A DNA stretch of 5,426 nt from CAYOHP01 sp964403795 [NCBI: uncultured bacterium] (GTDB lineage Bacteria; Muiribacteriota; UBA6191; CAZXTJ01), in assembly GCA_964403795.1 (NCBI GenBank), contig CAYOHP010000239.1:1-5426 (forward strand). Direction: 5' to 3'. The translations under genes and the position numbers were made by a program. This document shows positions 1-5,294 of this stretch, one piece after another. Every line of letters starts with the position of its first letter. Positions within the stretch are counted from its first letter, which is position 1. A model generated the notes under the pieces. It saw nothing but the letters and a program-made list of their open reading frames with translations, did not search any database and was not told the origin of the DNA.

Positions 1-2
1 GG

Positions 3-2324
3 GAGAAGGGACGCAGCGAACTGGAGCGGCTGGCCGCGGCGGCTCCCTCCTATCCCCAGGCGTGGACGGACCTGGCTTGGATCCGGGCTCTCGACGGCGA
101 CCTGGAAGCCGCCTCGGAAGCCGTCTCCAAGGCGTTCCAGTCGGATCCCGCCTCGCCCTTGGTGCGCCGCTTCCTCTCGGTGGTGCGGACCTGGCGGCAG
201 GAGCCGGGTACCCAGGACGACTTCTACGGCCTGCTCCCGGTCGGGGCGCCGGCGGCCCCGGGGCACGTCTCCGCGCCAGCCGCGACCACCGGGGGTCCCG
301 GCCCGATCCGGACCGGGCCGGACCTCGCCTTCGGGACCCTGGACCTCGACGACGACACCCTGGTCGCCAGCCTGCTCCGGCGGATCGAAACCGATACCCG
401 GAGCCAGACCGCAGCGCCCGTCTCCACCGGTGTCGCCACCCCCGAGGCGCGGCCCCGGATCGAGGATCCGTCCGCCCAGCTGGTGCCGACGCCCCTCGAG
501 GTGCTGAAGAAGCTGCAGGACTCCTACGAGGCCGGCAGGGCCCACCTCGAGGCCCACCGGTTCGAGGCAGCCGAGAAGGCCCTTGCCCTGGTGGTCTCGG
601 TCCGCAAGGGCTACAAGGATGCCGAGGCCCTCCTGGAGAAGGCCGAGCGCGGCGCCCAGCAGATGGACCGGCTGGCCCAGGCGCTCTTGCTGCTCGATGC
701 CGGGGACGGGCGGGCGGCGGGCGGGATCCTCTCCTCCCTGGACCGGACCCTGGTCCAGAAGGCCAGGCCGGACCTCGACCTCGAGGCCCTCCAGGCGGAC
801 GCCGCCTACCTTGCTGGCGAGTGGAGCCGGGCCGAGAGCGGGTACCTGAAGGCGATCCCCCGGCTGCCCAAGGATCGGGAACGGCGCTACCGCCTGGTGA
901 TGGCGCTGGCCCACCAGAAGAAGGCCGACGAGGCCCTCGAGGCCTTGTCCCTCCTCGAAGCGGTGGCACCCGGACATGCCGCGGCCCAGCCCGGCTTCGG
1001 CAGGATCCGGATGGAGCTGCTGCTGCGGCGACACTTCGTCTGGGTGGCGCTCCTGGCCGGCCTGTGGATCTTCCTGGTGGTCGGCTACCTGGCTTTCTTC
1101 CACCGCCGTCGGACCCTGGCGGATGCCACCACCAGCTACCAGGACGAGCTGTTGGCGGCGCTCCGGGCCGGGAACCCGGAGCGGATCCTCGAGGCGGCCG
1201 CCGGCCTCGAGAAGGTCGCCAGGGACCAGGAGCAGCGGGGACGGGCCGCGGCGGCCCGGATCCAGGCCCTGGCGGCCCTGGGGAAGACGGGGGACGCCTC
1301 CGAGGCGCTGGAACGGTTCAAGCGGGAGTTCCCCAGGGACCCTGCCTGGAAGGTGCTCACCGGTAGGGTGGCTCTGGCCGAGGGAAGAGTGGACGCCGAG
1401 CGTCTCCCCTACCTGCGCGAGCTGCTGGCCGCCGAGCCTGGCCATCGCGGCCTCCTCGACCTGCTCCATGGGTGGTACTCGGAGCATGGCGACCTGGGCG
1501 ACGACGCCCGGGAGGTGCTGCGCCGCCTCCTCGACCTGGTCCCCGACGACCCGGCCCTGCTGGTCCGCGAGTGCGAGTTCCTGGAAGCCCGACGCGACTT
1601 CTCGGACGCCGCCCTGGTCCATTTCCAGCGGACCCTCACCCAGGATCCGAAGGCTCTGGTGGCGCTCCGGGGGCGGGCCGTGCACTTCAGCCAGAAGGGG
1701 GCCCATCTCGATGCCCTGGGAGCGGCCAAGGAGGCCTTGGCCCAGGCGCCCTCGGACCGCGAGAGCCGGGATGTCCTGGTCCATGCGTTCAAGAACCTGG
1801 GCCTCTTCCAGGAGGGGATGCGGGAACTCGACCGGCTGGCCGAGCGCACCGGCGACCCGGCGGCCTTCGCCGACGCCAAGGAGGAACTGGAGCGGCTCGC
1901 CCGGGAGGCCGAGACCAAGGTCCTCTCCGAGCGGGCCGAGGAGAAGGAGCTGGGCGGGACCTATGATCGCGGTGTCCGGCTCTTCTCCGAGGGGCGCTTC
2001 GCCGAGGCGGTGCCCCTGCTCCGGAGCGCGGCCGCGGGCGAGAGCTACCGCAAACACGCCGGGGCCCTGGTGGTGAAGAGCCACCTGGCGCTCGGCGAGG
2101 TGGAGAAGGCCCACCGGGCCTTCCAGGACCTCGGGGTCGAGGAGGTCCCGGCCGACGAGTTCATGGTCGGCCTCTGCTACGATATGGCGGTTGCGCTGGA
2201 GACCAGGGGCGACTACCGGGCGGCATCGGACCTGCTCCGGCGGGTATGCCGGGCGGACGTCGACTACCGGGACGCCTTCGCTCGGTTCGAGGAGCTCCAG
2301 CAGCAGATCGGGCTCTCGGAGTAG
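3..2324 (+). CDS. Membrane-anchored TPR-repeat protein, 5' end outside the window
   Basis: The frame is open from base 3 to the TAG at 2322-2324, giving 773 visible residues. The true start lies upstream. A TTG at 159 is not the start, because a textbook TPR is encoded before it at 54-149 (W4, L7, A8, G15, A20, A27, P32 of the repeat). Order: N-terminal TPR; a Pro/Ala/Thr-rich, probably disordered linker (visible residues about 79-160); a helical TPR-like block; one transmembrane helix at residues 345-366 (1035-1100), rich in L/V/W/F and flanked by RRH and HRRR; then a long C-terminal TPR block. A clear repeat is at 1656-1751 (L4, A8, F11, G15, A20, A24, A27, P32). The end, with YRDAF near 2262-2282, resembles C-terminal TPRs of many scaffold proteins. 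TPRs mediate protein-protein contacts, so a scaffold role is inferred. No enzyme motif is visible. Basic residues flank both sides of the helix, so topology is uncertain. Probably co-transcribed with the next gene. Confidence 0.88.
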   Translation, partial: EKGRSELERLAAAAPSYPQAWTDLAWIRALDGDLEAASEAVSKAFQSDPASPLVRRFLSVVRTWRQEPGTQDDFYGLLPVGAPAAPGHVSAPAATTGGPGPIRTGPDLAFGTLDLDDDTLVASLLRRIETDTRSQTAAPVSTGVATPEARPRIEDPSAQLVPTPLEVLKKLQDSYEAGRAHLEAHRFEAAEKALALVVSVRKGYKDAEALLEKAERGAQQMDRLAQALLLLDAGDGRAAGGILSSLDRTLVQKARPDLDLEALQADAAYLAGEWSRAESGYLKAIPRLPKDRERRYRLVMALAHQKKADEALEALSLLEAVAPGHAAAQPGFGRIRMELLLRRHFVWVALLAGLWIFLVVGYLAFFHRRRTLADATTSYQDELLAALRAGNPERILEAAAGLEKVARDQEQRGRAAAARIQALAALGKTGDASEALERFKREFPRDPAWKVLTGRVALAEGRVDAERLPYLRELLAAEPGHRGLLDLLHGWYSEHGDLGDDAREVLRRLLDLVPDDPALLVRECEFLEARRDFSDAALVHFQRTLTQDPKALVALRGRAVHFSQKGAHLDALGAAKEALAQAPSDRESRDVLVHAFKNLGLFQEGMRELDRLAERTGDPAAFADAKEELERLAREAETKVLSERAEEKELGGTYDRGVRLFSEGRFAEAVPLLRSAAAGESYRKHAGALVVKSHLALGEVEKAHRAFQDLGVEEVPADEFMVGLCYDMAVALETRGDYRAASDLLRRVCRADVDYRDAFARFEELQQQIGLSE
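2318..2321 (+). promoter_or_regulatory. Ribosome binding site of the MshEN-domain gene
   Basis: GGAG lies nine bases before the ATG at 2331 and is embedded in the last codons of the upstream TPR gene. This supports the ATG choice and coupled translation of the two genes. Confidence 0.6.
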
Positions 2325-2330
2325 CCAGCC

Positions 2331-2549
2331 ATGGACGACAATGTCAGGATCGGAGACCTGCTGGTGCAGCAGGGGGTCATCACCCGGGACCAGCTCATCC
2401 GGGCGCTCGACGAGCAGGCCAAGGTCCCGGGCGTGAAGCTGGGAGCGGTCCTGGTCCAGCTGGGGTTCTGCTCGCAGCGCGACGTGCTCACCGCCATCAG
2501 CCGGCAGCTCGGGTTCGAGGTCGGCCTCTCCCGCAAGAAGATCCGCTAG
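2331..2549 (+). CDS. Stand-alone MshEN-type (GspE/PilB N-terminal) c-di-GMP-binding domain protein
   Basis: A 72-residue protein starting with ATG six bases after the TPR gene, with GGAG in position. It contains two copies of the 24-residue MshEN motif. Motif I is residues 6-29: R6, I7, G8, L11, G15, L22, L26, Q29. Motif II is residues 36-59: K36, L37, G38, L41, G45, V52, I56, Q59. The only changes from consensus are conservative (I for L, K for R, V and I for L). In Vibrio MshE this tandem motif binds cyclic di-GMP, and it is normally fused to a secretion or pilus ATPase. Here no ATPase follows: the protein stops 13 residues after motif II with a basic tail (RKKIR), and a repeat array begins four bases later. 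It is therefore either a free-standing sensor/adaptor or the remnant of a longer protein. Ligand binding is inferred from the motif. Likely partner: the co-transcribed TPR membrane protein. Confidence 0.85.
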   Translation: MDDNVRIGDLLVQQGVITRDQLIRALDEQAKVPGVKLGAVLVQLGFCSQRDVLTAISRQLGFEVGLSRKKIR

Positions 2550-2552
2550 TTA

Positions 2553-2835
2553 GCCTGCAGCTCGGCCGCAAGGGCCTCGCTAGCGACGGGCTACGCCTTC
2601 GCTTCTCCCCCTGGCGGAGCCAGGGGCGCTCCGGCTGCGCCCGTGGCGCCTGCAGCTCGGCCGCAAGGGCCTCGCTAGCGACGGGCTACGCCTTCGCTTC
2701 TCCCCCTGGCGGAGCCAGGGGCGCTCCGGCTGCGCCCGTGGCGCCTGCAGCTCGGCCGCAAGGGCCTCGCTAGCGACGGGCCACGCCTTCGCTTCTCCCC
2801 CTGGCGGAGCCAGGGGCGCTCCGGCTGCGCCCGTG
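2553..2835 (+). repeat. Three tandem 95-bp direct repeats in the intergenic region
   Basis: Units start at 2553, 2648 and 2743, each opening with GCCTGCAGCTCGGCCGCAAG. Units 1 and 2 are identical. Unit 3 differs by one base (C at 2782 where the others have T) and lacks the last two bases. A weak match to the unit start follows at 2840-2854, suggesting a decayed fourth copy. Each unit carries a perfect 8-bp hairpin, CCCCTGGC-GGA-GCCAGGGG (2608-2626, 2703-2721, 2798-2816). An alternative pairing, GGGCGC with GCGCCC (2624-2642 in unit 1), shares three of the hairpin's Gs, so the two cannot form together. A palindrome CGCTAGCG is at 2578-2585 in unit 1. The period is not a multiple of three, so the array does not encode a repeated peptide in one frame. 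Its function is unknown: possible RNA processing, transcript separation or a dispersed genomic repeat. Confidence 0.95.
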
Positions 2836-2953
2836 CCAGACCGCAGCTCCGCCGATCGGCCAAGAAGCCGCCTCCGCCACCCGGGACCGTCCTCCGGGCC
2901 CCGATCGGATCCTGTCGATAGCCAGGACGAGGAGCCTCGTCGCGGCGTCGACC
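2836..2953. other. Intergenic leader before the beta-barrel gene, with short palindromes
   Basis: No convincing gene or RNA is seen here. The stretch holds two copies of the palindrome CCGATCGG: one within the 10-bp palindrome GCCGATCGGC at 2851-2860, the other at 2901-2908. A 16-bp inverted repeat lies just before the start codon at 2926-2941. I see no good -10/-35 pair; GATAGC at 2917-2922 is a poor candidate. A promoter for the barrel gene probably lies here or within the repeats, but the sequence does not show it clearly. Confidence 0.5.
2926..2941 (+). promoter_or_regulatory. Inverted repeat just upstream of the barrel gene
   Basis: GACGAGG-AG-CCTCGTC is a perfect 7-bp inverted repeat ending 12 bases before the ATG at 2954. 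As DNA it could be an operator. As RNA its two-base loop is too tight for all seven pairs, but a shorter stem could form and would hide the only purine-rich stretch (GAGGAG, 2929-2934) that might serve as a ribosome binding site. Function is inferred only. Confidence 0.4.
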
Positions 2954-4165
2954 ATGAAGCACACTTCCCGGGGAGATCGAGACCGGATCCGGCCCCTGGC
3001 CGCGGTCCGCGGTCGGCAGCTGGCGGCCATGGTGCTGGCTCTCGCCCTGCCGGGGAGACTCCCGGCCGTGGACGAGACCGACCTGGCCCGCTACGGCTTC
3101 TCGGGCGGTTTCGCCGGCAAGGTCACCCAGAGCCGCCGCTTCGACCTCCCGGCACCCGCCTCGATCCCCGAGCCGGCGGTGCCCACCGCCGTGGTCCCCG
3201 GCGACCTGCTCGACCCCCGCCAGATCCCCGGCGCCCCCGAGTACGTGACCCGGGTCATCCAGCAGCGCCAGGACGCGCCCACTCCGGGGGTCGAGGGACC
3301 CGTGGCGGTCTTCCCCGGGGAAGAGCACGCCCGGCGGGAGGAGGGCACCTTCAAGGAGGTCGAGGACTTCTTCCTCCGCCCCACCCAGATGTACCGGAAG
3401 ATCCACTCGATGAACGAGACCGGCTACACCGGCCTGGTGAACATGGCCACCGCCGAGATCCCCCGTCCGGGCGCCACCTTCGCCCGGGTCGGCTTCGGGT
3501 ACACCTACTTCGACCGGTTCTCGGGGACCGCCCTGGACAACGGCCAGGCCATCGAGCAGTTCACCGCCCCGATCACCTACCAGAGCATCCCCTGGAAGCA
3601 CCTCGAACTCTCGCTGCAGGTGATGGGAGTGAACGAGGAGGCCCGCAACTTCCCCCTGATCCCCGACTACGACGTGGGCGGGGTCCGGGAGGTCGGCCTC
3701 AACGCCAAGTACCGCTTCCTCGACAACCCGAAGACGGGCGTCCAGGCGGCCTTCGGCTTCGGCATGAAGATCGGCGTGGAGCGGCTCCCCACCCGGCTCG
3801 GCTCCAACGCCGTCGACTACCAGTTCTTCCTGGCGGCCACCAAGCGGATCCACAACTTCGGGGTCCACGGCCGGGGCGGCTTCACCTTCCCCAACGGCGA
3901 GAGCCGCACCAACTCGGGCGTCCCCGAGATCGGCGAGCTCGACCTCGGGATCGACTTCTCGCCCTCGGACCGGCTCTCGTTCTCGGCAGAGCTCAACTAC
4001 CGGGACTGGCGGTTCGTGGGGACCAACGTGGAGGCCGCCATCGGCCTCAAGTACCGCATGACCGAGAAGTGGAGCTTCGACTTCGGGATCCCGCTCGAGC
4101 TCGACAACAACCTGGTCGAGGGCTACAAGTACCGGGTCCTGACCGCGGTCCAGGTCCAGCTGTAG
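2954..4165 (+). CDS. Outer-membrane beta-barrel protein (YjbH-like or Phenol_MetA_deg-like)
   Basis: A 403-residue exported protein. The N terminus is basic (R/K among residues 2-21), followed by a hydrophobic core at 23-32 and a likely signal peptidase I site after LPA (A38). Residues 40-150 are proline-rich and probably not barrel. From about 155 to the end there are alternating polar/hydrophobic strands with aromatic girdles (GYTYF at 182-186, AKYRF at 251-255, LKYRM at 365-369), ending in YRVLTAVQVQL. The segment GLVNMATAEIPRPG (160-173) resembles the Gly-x-x-x-x-x-Thr-Ala-Glu opening of YjbH-type exopolysaccharide-linked barrels. GGVREVGLNAKYRF also fits the Phenol_MetA_deg barrel family, so the family is uncertain. 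The start has no well-spaced Shine-Dalgarno sequence. M26 (3029) is an in-frame alternative but would remove the basic n-region, so 2954 is preferred. Role inferred: outer-membrane channel or anchor. Confidence 0.8.
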   Translation: MKHTSRGDRDRIRPLAAVRGRQLAAMVLALALPGRLPAVDETDLARYGFSGGFAGKVTQSRRFDLPAPASIPEPAVPTAVVPGDLLDPRQIPGAPEYVTRVIQQRQDAPTPGVEGPVAVFPGEEHARREEGTFKEVEDFFLRPTQMYRKIHSMNETGYTGLVNMATAEIPRPGATFARVGFGYTYFDRFSGTALDNGQAIEQFTAPITYQSIPWKHLELSLQVMGVNEEARNFPLIPDYDVGGVREVGLNAKYRFLDNPKTGVQAAFGFGMKIGVERLPTRLGSNAVDYQFFLAATKRIHNFGVHGRGGFTFPNGESRTNSGVPEIGELDLGIDFSPSDRLSFSAELNYRDWRFVGTNVEAAIGLKYRMTEKWSFDFGIPLELDNNLVEGYKYRVLTAVQVQL

Positions 4166-4169
4166 TCGA

Positions 4170-4200
4170 CCCGGGGAAGGCAGCCAGCCGCGCCCCCGGG
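4170..4200 (+). terminator. Possible terminator-like inverted repeat after the barrel gene
   Basis: CCCGGGG (4170-4176) can pair with CCCCGGG (4194-4200) across a 17-base loop, starting four bases after the stop codon. No T-tract follows, so an intrinsic terminator of the usual kind is not supported. It may only protect the 3' end, or be a chance product of high GC. Confidence 0.25.
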
Positions 4201-4234
4201 CAAGGGCGCCGAGCGGCCGGGCGGCGATCCCCAT

Positions 4235-4265
4235 GTCCATCTGGGTCGGGATGACCCGGATGGAC
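4235..4265. promoter_or_regulatory. Strong 13-bp-stem hairpin in the 194-bp intergenic gap
   Basis: GTCCATCTGGGTC (4235-4247) pairs with GACCCGGATGGAC (4253-4265) around a GGGAT loop. There is a single mismatch, which is a U-G wobble in RNA of + sense. It lies 70 bases after the barrel gene's stop and 95 bases before the next start. No T-run follows. A second, weaker inverted repeat, CGAATC (4265-4270) with GATTCG (4287-4292), abuts it. Plausible as a U-tract-less terminator, RNA stability element or protein-binding site; which of these cannot be decided here. Confidence 0.55.
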
Positions 4266-4311
4266 GAATCCCGGCTCCAGATCGTCGATTCGGCTGCATG
4301 CGGGGGGCTTC

Positions 4312-4319
4312 CCGATCGG
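4312..4319. promoter_or_regulatory. CCGATCGG palindrome, candidate operator
   Basis: This is the third copy of the 8-bp palindrome also found at 2852-2859 and 2901-2908. It sits 48 bases before the start at 4360, close to the spacing of the 2901 copy from 2954 (53 bases). It would lie between the -35 and -10 positions of the candidate promoter at 4331. I found no copy inside any coding region of the window. Confidence 0.3.
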
Positions 4320-4330
4320 CTCCGGATCCC

Positions 4331-4336
4331 TAGACT
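4331..4336 (+). promoter_or_regulatory. Candidate -10 element for the hydrophobic secreted protein gene
   Basis: TAGACT matches four of six bases of the sigma-70 type -10 consensus. It is placed to start transcription about 17 bases before the GTG at 4360, just ahead of its Shine-Dalgarno sequence. No convincing -35 box is visible at the right distance, so this is tentative. Confidence 0.3.
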
Positions 4337-4348
4337 CGAGGGCGTCCT

Positions 4349-4353
4349 GGAGG
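4349..4353 (+). promoter_or_regulatory. Ribosome binding site fixing the GTG start at 4360
   Basis: GGAGG, within TGGAGGT, lies six bases before GTG 4360. It is the best Shine-Dalgarno sequence in the window and settles the choice of the GTG start, which also preserves the signal peptide. Confidence 0.75.
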
Positions 4354-4359
4354 TATCGG

Positions 4360-5256
4360 GTGTCCCGGGTCGGTTCCTGGTTCCGGATCGCAGCGCTCGG
4401 CCTCCTGGTCGCGCTCGTCGGGGGTAGCCCCGGCCGGGCCGATCCCGGCGCCGGGGTGGCCGCCATGCGGGTCGCCCAGAACGTGGCCACCCGGGCCGGC
4501 ACCGGGGTCGGCTACCTCTTCGGGGACGGCAAGGGCCTCTCCTACGCGGCCTTCCTCCGCTACAGCCAGAAGCTCCTCCAGAAGCACGGGGGCGAGGAGG
4601 GGATCCAGCTCCAGGACCTCGCCGACCGGGAGCTCCTGGGCGGCCTCGGCGGCAACCTGGCGGCCATCGCCATCCTGGGTCAGCTGGTGCCGCTCCTGCC
4701 GATAGCCCCGGCCTTCCGGGAGACCGTTACCATCGCCGGCGGCTTCCTCGGTTGGGAGCTCGGCAGCGGCAACCTGAAGAATACCGACTGGCTGGTGGTG
4801 GGCACCGAGATCGGGGTCGCCTCGGGGCTCAGGATCGCCCTCCTGGCCGCCGGCCTCTCCCCGGGCGGGATCCCCATGCTGCTCCTCACCATGGAGGGCG
4901 CCACCCTGGCAGGCCATCTGGTGAAGCGGATCCGGGACGGGTCCGAGGCGGCCTCCGAGAGTGCCGACCGGCTCCACCCCGGGGTCCACGTGGCGGCCCG
5001 GCCGGATCGGCCCGGGAGCCTGGCGACCTATACCTCCGGGACCGGCGGAGGCGGCTCCTCCGGCGGACTCGTGAACCCCCTGCCTTCCGGGGGCGGCTAC
5101 CTGGGGGCGGCCGGTGACACCTACCTGGTCCTGGTCGACCAGCTGGTGCGGGGCAACCGCCAGCAGGCCGCCGAGGCCCTCGAATCCCTGCGGACCCTGG
5201 TCCACCTGAAGGGCACCGCACCCTCGCCGACCACCACCCTGGCGAGCGCTCCCTGA
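4360..5256 (+). CDS. Exported protein of unknown family with glycine-rich hydrophobic helices
   Basis: A 298-residue protein starting with GTG behind a good Shine-Dalgarno sequence. A signal peptide is clear: basic n-region (R3, R9), hydrophobic core at 10-21, likely cleavage after GRA (A27). The mature part has an amphipathic region (28-90), then hydrophobic, glycine-rich segments at about 92-116, 123-134, 143-166 and 168-188. Many small residues recur at short intervals, like helix-packing or glycine-zipper segments. A Gly/Ser/Pro-rich linker follows (about 213-248), then a short helix (253-282, QLVRGNRQQAAEALESLRTL) that looks like half a TPR, and a Thr/Ser/Pro tail. I do not recognise the family and see no catalytic motif. 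After signal cleavage the hydrophobic helices would sit in a membrane or oligomerise. The neighbouring barrel and TPR genes suggest an envelope role. A tightly membrane-inserted protein with an uncleaved first helix is an alternative. Confidence 0.82.
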   Translation: MSRVGSWFRIAALGLLVALVGGSPGRADPGAGVAAMRVAQNVATRAGTGVGYLFGDGKGLSYAAFLRYSQKLLQKHGGEEGIQLQDLADRELLGGLGGNLAAIAILGQLVPLLPIAPAFRETVTIAGGFLGWELGSGNLKNTDWLVVGTEIGVASGLRIALLAAGLSPGGIPMLLLTMEGATLAGHLVKRIRDGSEAASESADRLHPGVHVAARPDRPGSLATYTSGTGGGGSSGGLVNPLPSGGGYLGAAGDTYLVLVDQLVRGNRQQAAEALESLRTLVHLKGTAPSPTTTLASAP

Positions 5257-5279
5257 AGGTCGGCGACCGGGTTCGCGGC

Positions 5280-5285
5280 TACACT
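5280..5285 (+). promoter_or_regulatory. Candidate -10 element for the last gene
   Basis: TACACT, preceded by GGC, matches four of six bases of the -10 consensus and is a common form in high-GC bacteria. Its expected transcription start is about 5292-5295, at or next to the ATG at 5295. No clear -35 box is seen, but the odd palindrome GGTCGGCGACC (5258-5268) occupies that region and could bind a regulator. Confidence 0.35.
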
Positions 5286-5294
5286 CCCCGAGGA

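Noticed and set aside
159-161. TTG as the start of the TPR protein
   Set aside because: A canonical TPR is encoded in the same frame just upstream (54-149) and no stop occurs back to base 3, so the gene begins outside the window.
62-1366. A 434-codon + strand frame overlapping the TPR gene
   Set aside because: It is dominated by G, P, R and A with no structure, typical of an out-of-frame reading of GC-rich DNA. The frame from base 3 carries clear TPRs.
2553-2835. The tandem repeats as a CRISPR array or integron cassette sites
   Set aside because: The units are contiguous with no unique spacers, and there are no attC-type core sites or cas/integrase genes.
2675-4240. A 521-codon open frame on the - strand opposite the barrel gene
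   Set aside because: It is rich in G, D, V, E, L and R in the way expected from the complement of GC-rich codons. It runs into the repeat array and shows no domain, whereas the + strand frame has a signal peptide and barrel strands.
2833-4254. A 473-codon + strand frame overlapping the barrel gene
   Set aside because: It is an arginine, proline and glycine-rich shadow. The overlapping frame starting at 2954 has clear export and barrel features.
4236-4264. The intergenic hairpin as a tRNA or intrinsic terminator
   Set aside because: There is no cloverleaf or CCA-like acceptor arrangement, and no T-rich tract follows the stem.
4330-5205. A 291-codon - strand frame opposite the hydrophobic secreted protein
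   Set aside because: The + strand frame has a strong Shine-Dalgarno sequence and signal peptide. The - strand product has low complexity and no recognisable feature.
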